From JBBKWU01 sp037969035 (GTDB lineage: Bacteria; Pseudomonadota; Alphaproteobacteria; Micavibrionales; Micavibrionaceae), in assembly GCA_037969035.1 (NCBI GenBank), contig JBBKWU010000013.1, positions 122,991 through 186,990 of the forward strand: a DNA stretch of 64,000 nt, read 5' to 3'. The translations under genes and the position numbers were made by a program. The notes below the pieces were generated by a model. The model saw only the letters and a list, made by a program, of their open reading frames with translations, searched no databases and was not told where the DNA came from. This document shows, in pieces, positions 34,086 through 42,949 of this stretch. Every line of letters begins with the position of its first letter. Position 1 is the first letter of the stretch.

Positions 34086-36020
34086 ATGTGCGGAATACTA
34101 GGATTTTTTGAAATAGCCCGTCAGTCGGGGACAGAGCGCCGTATGCAAACAGGGCGCAATATGGCCAATTGCTTGCGCCATCGCGGCCCCGATGATGAAG
34201 GGTTATGGCAGGACGAGGTATATCCGTTGTTGCTCGGGCAGCGGCGTTTGGCGATTATCGATTTATCGGCAGAAGGACATCAGCCAATGATATCCGCCAG
34301 CGGGCGTTACGTTGTGACGTTTAACGGCGAGATCTATAATTTTCAATCTATACAGGCAGATCTAGAGGCAGCAGGCGTTACGTTTCGTGGACGTTCAGAC
34401 ACCGAAGTGATGTTGGCAGCGATTGAGCATTGGGGCCTGAACATCGCGCTGCAAAAACTCAATGGCATGTTTGCGATTGTGCTGTGGGACAAGCAAGAAA
34501 AGCAGCTTCATTTTGTGCGCGATCGTTTGGGGAAAAAACCGCTTTATGTGGGGTGGAGCGGCGGCGCGTTGGTGTTTGGGTCGGAGCTGAAGGTTTTTAA
34601 GGCGCATCCTGATTTTGCTGCGGAGGTGAATCGCGAGACACTGACGCTTTATATGCGTTATGGCTGCGTTCCTGCACCGCATTGTATTTACAAAGGCGTT
34701 TGGCAATTACCCGCAGGCTGTCGCATGACGGTGGATGTGGAGACGTTGGCGGTGGGGCAAGATATTGCAGCATTTATTGCGCCTTATTGGCATCATCCGC
34801 GGGTGGTGGAAGACGCGCGGCAAAAGCCAAAACCTGATAATGATGCGCAGGCTTTGGCGCAGTTCGAGGACTTGTTAGAAAATGCTGTGAAGCAACGCAT
34901 GATCGCCGATGTTCCCTTGGGCGCGTTTTTATCGGGCGGTATTGATTCCAGTACGATTGTTGCGTTGATGCAAAAATTCTCCATCGATCGGGTCAAGACA
35001 TTCTCGATCGGGTTTGAGGCGCAAGGCTATGACGAAGCCCCGTTTGCGCAGATGATTGCTGAGCATTTAAACACCGATCACCATGAAATGTATGTCAGCG
35101 CACAAGATGCGTTGGATGTCATTCCCAAGCTTCCGCAAATTTATGACGAGCCGTTTGCTGATATTTCGCAAATACCTACATATCTGGTGAGCAAATTTGC
35201 ACGGCAGCATGTGACGGTTGCGTTATCAGGCGATGGCGGTGATGAATTATTGGGCGGCTATAACCGCCATATCAGCGCGCCAGAAATCTGGAAACGCAGC
35301 GCATGGATGCCAAAAAAGATGCGGCAGTTTATTCAAAACCGAATTTACGCACGCTCGATTGAGAAATGGGACAAATTCAACCCGAAACAACCGCAATTTG
35401 GCGAGCGTTTGTATAAGGCCGCCTCAATGCTCTCACACGACACGATCGAGCAAGCTTACGTTGATTTGACCAGCAAATGGAATGATCCTGCAGCAGTGGT
35501 TTTAAATGCGACCGAGCCCATGGATTATATGCGCGACCCGTCATGGCAACCCGCAGGTCTTAACCCTGCGGAGAAGATGATTTACGGCGATATGCTGTCG
35601 TATCTACCGAATGATGTTTTGACGAAAGTTGATCGGGCGAGTATGGCTGTATCGCTTGAGGCGCGTGCGCCGCTTTTGGATTACCAGCTATTTGAGTATG
35701 CGTGGCAATTGCCGTTGGATATGAAAGTTCGTTACGGGCAAGGCAAATGGATGCTGCGGCAGGTTTTGAACCAATATGTGCCCGAGCAAATGTTTATTAG
35801 ACCAAAGCAAGGTTTTGCCGTGCCTGTTGATGAATGGCTGCGCGGAAGTTTGCGTGATTGGGCGGAGGATTTGCTGGATGAGAAAAAACTGGCGGAGCAA
35901 GGCTATTTGAACGTGTCTATGGTGCGTGAAAGCTGGGCGCGGCATTTGGCTGGTGACGGGCGCGAGGCGCATAAATTATGGACGGTTTTGATGTATCAAA
36001 GCTGGCTTGGGAGTGCGTAA
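34086..36020 (+). CDS. asnB: Asparagine synthase (glutamine-hydrolysing), AsnB family
   Basis: 644 residues. N-terminal class II glutaminase domain with C2 nucleophile (MCGILGFF), RHRGPDDEG and FNGEIYN. C-terminal synthetase domain with ATP PP-loop SGGIDSS at 283-289, SIGFEAQGYDE, and SGDGGDELLGGYNRH. Such enzymes make asparagine or amidate sugars and peptides in envelope polymer clusters. No sugar genes lie beside it, so ordinary asparagine synthesis is the default. It converges on the RNase H-like gene one base after its stop. Confidence 0.92.
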   Translation: MCGILGFFEIARQSGTERRMQTGRNMANCLRHRGPDDEGLWQDEVYPLLLGQRRLAIIDLSAEGHQPMISASGRYVVTFNGEIYNFQSIQADLEAAGVTFRGRSDTEVMLAAIEHWGLNIALQKLNGMFAIVLWDKQEKQLHFVRDRLGKKPLYVGWSGGALVFGSELKVFKAHPDFAAEVNRETLTLYMRYGCVPAPHCIYKGVWQLPAGCRMTVDVETLAVGQDIAAFIAPYWHHPRVVEDARQKPKPDNDAQALAQFEDLLENAVKQRMIADVPLGAFLSGGIDSSTIVALMQKFSIDRVKTFSIGFEAQGYDEAPFAQMIAEHLNTDHHEMYVSAQDALDVIPKLPQIYDEPFADISQIPTYLVSKFARQHVTVALSGDGGDELLGGYNRHISAPEIWKRSAWMPKKMRQFIQNRIYARSIEKWDKFNPKQPQFGERLYKAASMLSHDTIEQAYVDLTSKWNDPAAVVLNATEPMDYMRDPSWQPAGLNPAEKMIYGDMLSYLPNDVLTKVDRASMAVSLEARAPLLDYQLFEYAWQLPLDMKVRYGQGKWMLRQVLNQYVPEQMFIRPKQGFAVPVDEWLRGSLRDWAEDLLDEKKLAEQGYLNVSMVRESWARHLAGDGREAHKLWTVLMYQSWLGSA

Positions 36021-36021
36021 T

Positions 36022-36558
36022 TTACGGCTTTAGCGTGATGTGCATTGGTTTACCGAGCAGTTGACCCCTTAGTAAATCTTTCTGTTTTTTAACATCTTTT
36101 GGGGTGAGCTGCTCACCAACTTGGGCGAGATTGTGCGCTTCTGCGAATAAGGCGGACAGATCAGGATCGCATTTAATCGCGGTCACTTCCCCTTTGCGCG
36201 AGATTTGATCCGCGAGGTTTTTGTAGGCTTCTGCAAGAGAGAAATTGTTTTTTGCTTTTTCTTGGCGCGCGATGATATCCGCGATAGGGCCGTTAATTAG
36301 TTGCACGACATCTGCATCATCACAATGAAGGTTGATATCGGCTTTGATATGGATTTCTTTTAAGGCTTTTACGATGGCTCTTATTTCGCAATATTTGGTG
36401 CTGCGGATTTCTTTACTGAATAGCCGTTTTGCGCCAGCCTGAATAAACCGTCCGCCATTAGGTTGTTTGTAAATCAACCAGCCAATGCCCGCGCTGTTGC
36501 TGCTCGTTGATACGCTCGCATCGGTATAAACATCGAAAATAGGCGGTGTTTGGCTCAT
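36022..36558 (-). CDS. RNase H-like domain protein with incomplete active site
   Basis: 178 residues with the RNase H fold pattern: D13 in FDVYTDASVS, GIGWLIY strand, E58 in YCEIRAIVKAL, and D80-D81 or D83 in LHCDDADVVQLI. The fourth acidic residue, expected in a block like NxxADxLA near the C-terminus, reads AEAHNLA, so an Asp appears replaced by His. Nuclease activity is therefore uncertain. I use the ATG at 36558; a start at 36597 is possible and neither has a good ribosome site. It is divergent from the TPR-methyltransferase. Confidence 0.65.
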   Translation of the reverse strand: MSQTPPIFDVYTDASVSTSSNSAGIGWLIYKQPNGGRFIQAGAKRLFSKEIRSTKYCEIRAIVKALKEIHIKADINLHCDDADVVQLINGPIADIIARQEKAKNNFSLAEAYKNLADQISRKGEVTAIKCDPDLSALFAEAHNLAQVGEQLTPKDVKKQKDLLRGQLLGKPMHITLKP

Positions 36559-36714
36559 CGTTATTTTAAATCTTTCGGGTTCAGGATGCGTCACCATAAC
36601 ATTCTAATGTTAAAAAAATCAAGGGATTACGGAAATATTAGTGTGGAAGGATCGTAGACTTGTCGGCGATATTTGCTATTCTGTTTTTGTTTTGATCAAG
36701 GTGACAGGAAAAAA

Positions 36715-38556
36715 ATGACAACAAAGACCAACAGTAAAATGTCATTAGAAGACTTGCGGGACGCGCTTGCGGAGCAACAAAGTGCTGCGCTTTATAACGA
36801 GCTGGGCGCGGCTTACTTGGCACAAAATAACGTGACCGAAGCCGAAGCCGCCTTTTTGAAGGCCGTTCAAATTGACCCCGAATATATCCCCGTTTACCGC
36901 CATATGATGATGATCAGCGCGATGAAAGCGGATGCGTTAAAGGCGTTGGAATGGGGCGCACTCGCGGTGCAAGCAGAACCAGACAATATTGACGTGAAGG
37001 ATAAGCTGGTGACGGTGCTTGCGAACCTCACGCTGCCTGTTTTTCATCCGAATGTGCATTGGCTGATTTATGAATGCCTGCGCACGGAGGGTGTTGCGGC
37101 ACAACCGCTTGTGCTGTGTTGGTTGTCGATGCTGCGCAAGAGCCCAGATTTTGGTGCGCTGTATAAGAAATGCAAACTCAAAAATTATGAGACATTTGAA
37201 AAGTCATTTTCTAAGATTGGGGGTTATGAAGCTTTAGCGGGATCGTATTTTCTATCAGGGTTACAAAAATTACTCGTCCCTGATTATGAGTTTGAAATGT
37301 TCTTGACGTATTTGCGACGGTATTTGTCTGCGCGCGTGAATGAGACGCTGAACGGGCTTGATGGGTTGAAGCAGATTAATTTGTTGCAGGCGTTGTCGGC
37401 TTATTGCTACCGCACGGAATATATATTTTATGTTTCTGCGGCGGAGCAAAAATGGCTTGAGGATTTGCGCGCCAAAGTTGAGCGTGAACCAGAAAACGCC
37501 AGTATGTTTGAGGTGTTGCTGCTGTCTTGTTATCTGCCGCTGCATAGTCTCTCCAACGCGGATGAGATCGATAGTTGTTTTGGCGGCGTAGAGGAGTTTG
37601 ATGATTACCTGCAAATTCAGCTTTTGAACCATAAAGAACAACACGCCGCACGGAAAAAAGTAAGCGTATTGACCGCGATTGATGATGATGTGTCGGTCAA
37701 GGTACAGGCGCAATATGAAACTTTCCCGTATCCGCGTTGGCAGGTTCTGGCACAAAATGCATCGAGTGCGGATTATGAGACATTTTTAGGCGATGATTTT
37801 CCCGCACAATTAAAGGGCGATAATGCCAAGATCTTAATCGCGGGTTGTGGCACAGGCCAACAAGCGTTGGAGCATGGCATTGCGTTCCCAAAAGCAACCG
37901 TGACGGCGGTTGATTTGAGCATGACAAGTCTGTCCTATGCGCAGCAAAAAAAACAGCAATTCAATATTGGTAACGTGACATTCCACCAAGGCGATATTTT
38001 ACAATTGGGCGCAGCATTGAAACCCGAATATGAATTGGTCGTTTCAACGGGTGTGTTGCACCATATGGATGACCCCGAAGCAGGGTGGCAGGTATTAAGC
38101 GGTTTGGTTAAGCCTGCGGGGTTGATGCGGATTGCGCTTTATAGTGAAGCGGCGCGGCAGTTTATTGTGCGCGGGCGTGCGGCGATTGCGGCGGCGGGGT
38201 ATGGCGATGATGATGCCGCGATACGGAATTTCCGTCATGAGCGGCAGGCGTCATTCAAAAAAGATGATCTGGCATTGATGCATCATGCGGAAGATTTTTA
38301 TAGCCTGTCTGAGTGCCGCGATATGCTGTTCCATGTGCAGGAGCATCGTTTTGATGTGACGCGGTTAAAAGCAGCGCTTGATCTGTGTGGGTTGGACTTC
38401 ATTAAATTTGAAGTTGGCGCGCATGTGCAGGGGCTTTATCGGGAAATGTTTCCTGATGATCTTTTGATGCAAAATCTTACGCATTGGGAAGTGTTTGAGA
38501 AAAAACATCCGCAGACCTTTATGAATATGTATCGCTTATGGTGCAAAAAACGCTGA
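36715..38556 (+). CDS. TPR repeat protein fused to an SAM-dependent methyltransferase
   Basis: 613 residues in two parts. Residues 10-110 hold tetratricopeptide repeats (ELGAAYLAQNNVTEAEAAFLKAV). Residues about 370-500 form a class I methyltransferase with the SAM loop IAGCGTGQQALEHG at 374-387, acidic end VTAVDLS, and STGVLHHMDDP. The region between is helical. The C-terminal 120 residues resemble a conserved tail of such fusions. The methylated target is unknown. AGGAAAAAA precedes the ATG; an upstream in-frame start at 36673 gives an extra hydrophobic leader and was not used. Confidence 0.85.
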   Translation: MTTKTNSKMSLEDLRDALAEQQSAALYNELGAAYLAQNNVTEAEAAFLKAVQIDPEYIPVYRHMMMISAMKADALKALEWGALAVQAEPDNIDVKDKLVTVLANLTLPVFHPNVHWLIYECLRTEGVAAQPLVLCWLSMLRKSPDFGALYKKCKLKNYETFEKSFSKIGGYEALAGSYFLSGLQKLLVPDYEFEMFLTYLRRYLSARVNETLNGLDGLKQINLLQALSAYCYRTEYIFYVSAAEQKWLEDLRAKVEREPENASMFEVLLLSCYLPLHSLSNADEIDSCFGGVEEFDDYLQIQLLNHKEQHAARKKVSVLTAIDDDVSVKVQAQYETFPYPRWQVLAQNASSADYETFLGDDFPAQLKGDNAKILIAGCGTGQQALEHGIAFPKATVTAVDLSMTSLSYAQQKKQQFNIGNVTFHQGDILQLGAALKPEYELVVSTGVLHHMDDPEAGWQVLSGLVKPAGLMRIALYSEAARQFIVRGRAAIAAAGYGDDDAAIRNFRHERQASFKKDDLALMHHAEDFYSLSECRDMLFHVQEHRFDVTRLKAALDLCGLDFIKFEVGAHVQGLYREMFPDDLLMQNLTHWEVFEKKHPQTFMNMYRLWCKKR

Positions 38557-38614
38557 GTGATTCAAAAAAGACTCTAAATATGCGTAAAGTCTCTTTCCAC
38601 AAAGGTGCGGCGTT

Positions 38615-38685
38615 GCTATATAGGTAGCTATATAAATTTGATAGGGATTCGTGCTGAGGATTCCATAGGGATTGCATAGGGACTC
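38615..38685 (+). promoter_or_regulatory. Repeat-rich upstream region of gcvT
   Basis: Two motifs. First, GCTATATA occurs twice with 12-base spacing (38615-38622, 38627-38634), and the same bases form the hyphenated palindrome TATATAG-GTAG-CTATATA. Second, ATAGGGATT-like units occur at 38641, 38665 and 38676, each with an AGGGA Shine-Dalgarno-like core, the last serving gcvT. The palindrome is a candidate operator or promoter element. No glycine riboswitch consensus is visible. Confidence 0.4.
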
Positions 38686-38688
38686 GAA

Positions 38689-39795
38689 ATGAAAACGACG
38701 CCGCTCCATGAACAACATTTAAAATTAAACGCCAAAATGGGTGAGTTCGCAGGCTATGACATGCCGCTTTACTACGATGAAGGCGTTATGGCAGAGCATC
38801 TTTGGGTGCGTAAACATGCGGGCATTTTCGATGTATCACATATGCGCCAGATTATGATTAGCGGTGCAGGCGCACAAAATTTCCTAGAAACAATTACACC
38901 ATCGTCATACGGCAATGTGCCGCACGGTCGCGCAAAATATTCTGTGATGACGAATGAGCAGGGCGGCATTGTTGATGATTTGATCGTCACGAAGGTCGCG
39001 GATGAGCAGTTTTTTGCGGTGGTGAATGCAGGATGTCGTGACAAGGATTTGTCATGGATGGAAGCCCATCAACCCGATGATGTGACGCTCGATGTATTGG
39101 ATAATCGCGGTTTAATCGCGCTGCAAGGTGCGGATTCAGAACAAGTTCTGCGCGATGTCTTTCATATTGATACCGAAGGCATGCCGTATATGTGGTTCCT
39201 GAAAGCCACAATTTTGGGCGAAGACGCCTTTATCAGCCGCCTTGGCTATACAGGCGAAGATGGTTATGAGATCAGCGTGCCTGAGGAAATAACACCTGCG
39301 GTTTGGACGCATTTGATCGGCCATGGTGCGGTGAAGCCGATTGGCTTGGCAGCACGTGATAGTTTGCGCTTGGAAATGGGCTATTGCCTTTACACGCATG
39401 ACATCACCGATGAGACAGACCCTGTATCGGGTAATGTTGGTTGGGTGATCGGTAAGGACAACACAGGCTTTATTGGTGCGGATATTATACGCCCGATTAG
39501 AGATGCTGGTGCTGCGAAGTTACGTGTTGGTGTGAAGCTGACGGATAAGGGCGTTGCCCGTGAAGGCTCACTGATTATGAACGAAGCTGGCGAGCAAATT
39601 GGTGAGCTGACGAGTGGCGGGTTCGGCCCTTCATTACAGCAAGCGATTGGTCAAGGATATGTGCCAAGTGAATACGCCGCTGCGGGAACAAAAATTTTTG
39701 TAAATGTGCGTGGACGAAATATTGCAGCCGTTATTGCTGATATGCCGTTTATGCCTGCTAGAACCAAATCAATGAAAACGCAGCAAGCTGCATAA
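38689..39795 (+). CDS. gcvT: Glycine cleavage system T protein (aminomethyltransferase)
   Basis: 368 residues. Transfers the aminomethyl carbon from lipoyl-GcvH to tetrahydrofolate, releasing ammonia. Features: TPLHEQHLKLNAKMGEFAGYDMP, FDVSHMRQIMISG, folate-site residues in LGYTGEDGYEIS, and the C-terminal GxxTSGGFGPSLQQAIGQGYV block. AGGGA lies six bases before the ATG. First gene of a glycine cleavage cluster that is interrupted by unrelated genes. Confidence 0.95.
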   Translation: MKTTPLHEQHLKLNAKMGEFAGYDMPLYYDEGVMAEHLWVRKHAGIFDVSHMRQIMISGAGAQNFLETITPSSYGNVPHGRAKYSVMTNEQGGIVDDLIVTKVADEQFFAVVNAGCRDKDLSWMEAHQPDDVTLDVLDNRGLIALQGADSEQVLRDVFHIDTEGMPYMWFLKATILGEDAFISRLGYTGEDGYEISVPEEITPAVWTHLIGHGAVKPIGLAARDSLRLEMGYCLYTHDITDETDPVSGNVGWVIGKDNTGFIGADIIRPIRDAGAAKLRVGVKLTDKGVAREGSLIMNEAGEQIGELTSGGFGPSLQQAIGQGYVPSEYAAAGTKIFVNVRGRNIAAVIADMPFMPARTKSMKTQQAA

Positions 39796-39816
39796 TTATA
39801 GGAGAGGGCCATAAAA

Positions 39817-40071
39817 ATGATAAACAAAGAGCAAGCAAAAATAAAATCGGCATGGCTTCATGGTGAATTAACCAAAGAATTTAAAGATCAAAATATTAGG
39901 TTTAGTTGTAGGGCTTCCCATGAGGATGGACATGATTTTTGCGTTATAGTGCAGCCTGATGATGCTGCTGCGGATGTTGTAAAGTTAACGGCAGACGTAA
40001 CGCGTAAAATAAAAGAATTAGAGTCGCACGCAAACCCAGAAATTATGGTGTTTCTGCCGTGCACGTTTTAG
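39817..40071 (+). CDS. Small hypothetical protein between gcvT and gcvH
   Basis: 84 residues, mixed alpha/beta pattern, no signal peptide and no family recognised. TAGGAGAGG precedes the ATG. It sits 21 bases after gcvT and 60 before gcvH on the same strand, with no terminator, so it is probably co-transcribed. Its codons look more A+T-rich than those of gcvT. A link to glycine cleavage is only contextual. Confidence 0.6.
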   Translation: MINKEQAKIKSAWLHGELTKEFKDQNIRFSCRASHEDGHDFCVIVQPDDAAADVVKLTADVTRKIKELESHANPEIMVFLPCTF

Positions 40072-40131
40072 TTTTGGATTAAGCCAATGAATATTTTTTG
40101 TAAGTAACTAATAATATAAAAGGATAATGTT

Positions 40132-40509
40132 ATGACAGATAATTTAAAATACACATCTGAACACGAATGGATCAAAATCGAAGGCGACGTTGCCACAATC
40201 GGTATCACAGCCTTTGCGCAAGATGCGCTTGGTGATTTGGTTTATGTGGAACTTCCTGATGTCGGGCGTAAGCTTGCCAAGGGCGAAGATTTCGCCGTTG
40301 TTGAATCTGTGAAAACAGCCGCCGAGGTTTACACACCTGTGGCTGGCGAAATCGTTGAGGTAAACGATAATTTGCCGGACAATCCAGAACTGATTAAAAA
40401 ATCATTCGATGAAGGCTGGATCGCGAAAATTAAGGTCGATGATACATCTGTGTTTGCAGATTTGATGGATCAAGCGGCATACGATAAATATTTATCAGAA
40501 CAACATTAG
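40132..40509 (+). CDS. gcvH: Glycine cleavage system H protein
   Basis: 125 residues. Lipoyl carrier shuttling the aminomethyl group between GcvP and GcvT. The lipoylated lysine is K61 in VVESVKTAAEVYTPVAGEI; N-terminal YTSEHEWIKIEGDVATIGIT and FDEGWIAKIKV are typical. AAAGGATAATGTT precedes the ATG. It is followed by an exported metallopeptidase-like gene before gcvPA. Confidence 0.97.
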   Translation: MTDNLKYTSEHEWIKIEGDVATIGITAFAQDALGDLVYVELPDVGRKLAKGEDFAVVESVKTAAEVYTPVAGEIVEVNDNLPDNPELIKKSFDEGWIAKIKVDDTSVFADLMDQAAYDKYLSEQH

Positions 40510-40575
40510 ACGTTTACGTAATAATATGATAGCTTACCTGTTATAAAAAGTAATAATGTAACAGGGTAAACTAAA

Positions 40576-41559
40576 ATGACGACATTATCTTCCTATTGCA
40601 GCGCTGCGGTGCTTTCATTTGCAGCCACTTTCAATCAAGGTGTTTATGCGCAGGATATCGCGCAAAATGATGCGCAGATTGTATCTGATGCGGCGGCGGT
40701 GTTTGAACGTATCCGCGATGTGCCTGATTTGACCAACCCCGAAGGACAATGCGTCACAGCAGCGCAGCTTGGCCAAGCGCCAACATCTTATATTCAGGAA
40801 AAAGTGCAGCGTTTAACGGGTATCTTGGCGCGTGATGAAGTTGGCGCTGACCTTGTACAGGCCTTGCATGATAATGACACGGCGGTATGTTTTGCACCGA
40901 TGGATGATTATACCGAAGCAAAACACTATCCAGATTCCGATGTGATTGTTTTGAACCAGATGGCCCGCGAAGGCTGCTTGATTAGTGCCTTTGCGCATGA
41001 ATCGCATCATGCGGCGCAAGATGTCATGGGCATCACCGCACCGATTAAAGATTTAGAACAGTGGGATAATCAAGAAAAGCTCATTCTTGCTGTGGAGCGC
41101 GATGCCGCGACAATTCAAACGATGGTGAGTTGGCGTTTGGCACAACCCGAATACACAGCAGAGCCTTATGAAGGTGCGTTGGATTGTTTGAATAATCGTT
41201 TTGCCGTCGCATCCCCTTATTTTGCACAAGCGGCAAATGCGTTGGATAATATTCAGGCATCACACCCCGAATGGATTGATAACGGGCAAGCCGCGCGCCA
41301 TGTTTATGAGGTTTTTGCGACAAACCGTACGCATTGGGTGCACAATAGCATGCCTTTCCGTGAATTGTATACATGTGAAGGAAGCCAAGACACATGCTAT
41401 AGGGGGCGCTATACACTTGATGATGTTGGCATTGATTTAGATGTTCTTGGAACAATCCATTACGACACGGATTATCGCCAAATTCCGTATGATGAAGCGT
41501 TAGGTGCGCGGCCTGTGAACGAAGGTCGTTCGATCCCGCGTTATGTTCCGCTACCGTAA
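40576..41559 (+). CDS. Exported putative metallopeptidase (DUF6782-like)
   Basis: 327 residues. Residues 1-25 form a signal peptide ending VYAQD. The zinc-peptidase motif is H141-E-S-H-H145 in FAHESHHAAQD. Cysteines at 59, 105, 134 and later in CEGSQDTCYRG suggest disulfides in the periplasm. The resemblance to DUF6782-type putative metallopeptidases is from memory of the HExxH context and is moderate. It is embedded between gcvH and gcvPA, where an exported protein has no obvious business. Confidence 0.65.
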   Translation: MTTLSSYCSAAVLSFAATFNQGVYAQDIAQNDAQIVSDAAAVFERIRDVPDLTNPEGQCVTAAQLGQAPTSYIQEKVQRLTGILARDEVGADLVQALHDNDTAVCFAPMDDYTEAKHYPDSDVIVLNQMAREGCLISAFAHESHHAAQDVMGITAPIKDLEQWDNQEKLILAVERDAATIQTMVSWRLAQPEYTAEPYEGALDCLNNRFAVASPYFAQAANALDNIQASHPEWIDNGQAARHVYEVFATNRTHWVHNSMPFRELYTCEGSQDTCYRGRYTLDDVGIDLDVLGTIHYDTDYRQIPYDEALGARPVNEGRSIPRYVPLP

Positions 41560-41594
41560 TATACGATCTCCCGTGAATTAATCGCTGCTTTTCC

Positions 41595-41623
41595 TTGATG
41601 AGTCTTCGCATCTATTCTATGAA
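41595..41623 (+). promoter_or_regulatory. Promoter candidate for gcvPA
   Basis: TTGATG (41595-41600), 17-base spacer, TATGAA (41618-41623). Matches are 4 of 6 in each box. It lies in the gap before gcvPA and would separate the gcvP genes from gcvT-gcvH. Confidence 0.35.
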
Positions 41624-41668
41624 TGGAAGTAATCCATATGAATATGATTCTTTTTGAGCGAGGCATTT

Positions 41669-42949
41669 ATGCGTTATTTACCACAGACGGCGAAAGCACG
41701 GGCGGCAATGATGGAGACGGTTGGCGTATCCAGTGTCAAAGAACTTTATAAAGACGTACCGGCGCAAGCCTTTGTTGATGGTCTTTGTGATATCCCGATG
41801 CATAAGGGTGAGATGGAAGTCGAAAGCATTCTTTCGTCCTACGCCAATCAAAACCACGCCGCATCAAATGGCCCGTTTTTCTTAGGTGCGGGGTGTTATT
41901 ACCACCATATTCCAGCCAGTGTTGATCACATTATCCAGCGGTCGGAATTCCTAACGGCCTATACGCCGTATCAGCCAGAAATCGCGCAAGGCACACTCAC
42001 TGCGATTTTCGAATATCAAACATTTATCGCACAGCTCACAGGACAAGATGTTGCCAATGCGTCGCTTTATGATGGCGCGACAGCCGCAACCGAATCCGCG
42101 TTGATGGCGATGCGCGTCACACGCCGCAGCAAAATTGCGGTGGGTACGGAGTTGCACCCTGATTACCGCGAAGTGCTTGAAAGCTACATGAAGAACTACA
42201 GCGGCAGCGTTGAGATCACAGATGGTGAGCCAGATGGCGAAACAGCATGTGTGATTGTGCAAAGCCCTGACTTTAACGGCCAAACGCACAGCTTAGACGC
42301 ATGGCGCAAGATTTGTGATGAAACAGGCGCGATGTTGGTTGTGGTTGTCACAGAAATTCTTTCGCTGGGCTTGCTGCCTGCGCCAAAACAAGCGGACATC
42401 GTTTGTGGTGAAGCGCAAAGCATTGGTTTGCCGATGAGCTTTGGCGGCCCGCACCTTGGGTTCTTTGCGTGTAACGAGAAATATCTGCGTCAAATCCCTG
42501 GTCGCCTTTGTGGTGAAACGGTGGATGCGGATGGCAAACGTGGCTACGTACTAACGCTGAACACGCGTGAGCAACATATCCGCCGCGAAAAAGCGACATC
42601 AAATATTTGTACGAACCAAGGGCTTTGTATGTTGGCCTTCACGGTGCATATGGCGCTGTTGGGTGAGGCAGGGTTTAAGGACTTAGCGATGCTTAACCAT
42701 GAAGCGGCTTGTAAACTGGCGGATGCGTTGGGCACGATTGATGGTGTCACCGTTGAAAATGAGACTTTCTTTAACGAATTCACAGTGAGTCTGCCGAAAG
42801 ATGCAAATGCAGTTGTCAGCGCGTTGGCAAAGAAGGGTATTATTGCAGGGCTTGCGCTCGACGGTAAACGTCTCCTTGTTGCGGCAACGGAAATGACGAG
42901 CGAGAGCGATATCGCAGCGTTTACAACTGCCTTAAAAGAGGTGCTGTAG
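41669..42949 (+). CDS. gcvPA: Glycine dehydrogenase (decarboxylating) subunit 1
   Basis: 426 residues, the non-PLP-binding half of the split P protein. Motifs: MRYLPQTAKARAAMM, FLGAGCYYHHIPASVD, TAYTPYQPEIAQGTL, ANASLYDGATAATESALM, and EKATSNICTNQGLCML. With gcvPB it decarboxylates glycine and loads GcvH. GAGCGAGGC precedes the ATG at 41669. Its stop shares a base with the start of the alpha/beta hydrolase gene that separates it from gcvPB. Confidence 0.95.
   Translation: MRYLPQTAKARAAMMETVGVSSVKELYKDVPAQAFVDGLCDIPMHKGEMEVESILSSYANQNHAASNGPFFLGAGCYYHHIPASVDHIIQRSEFLTAYTPYQPEIAQGTLTAIFEYQTFIAQLTGQDVANASLYDGATAATESALMAMRVTRRSKIAVGTELHPDYREVLESYMKNYSGSVEITDGEPDGETACVIVQSPDFNGQTHSLDAWRKICDETGAMLVVVVTEILSLGLLPAPKQADIVCGEAQSIGLPMSFGGPHLGFFACNEKYLRQIPGRLCGETVDADGKRGYVLTLNTREQHIRREKATSNICTNQGLCMLAFTVHMALLGEAGFKDLAMLNHEAACKLADALGTIDGVTVENETFFNEFTVSLPKDANAVVSALAKKGIIAGLALDGKRLLVAATEMTSESDIAAFTTALKEVL

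Noticed and set aside
38557..38688. Glycine riboswitch before gcvT
   Set aside because: The gap is short and shows none of the conserved glycine-aptamer blocks; only a palindrome and repeats are seen.
40534..40569. Terminator after gcvH
   Set aside because: An imperfect inverted repeat (TTACCTGTTA with TAACAGGGTAA) is present, but no T-run follows and it is close to the next start codon.
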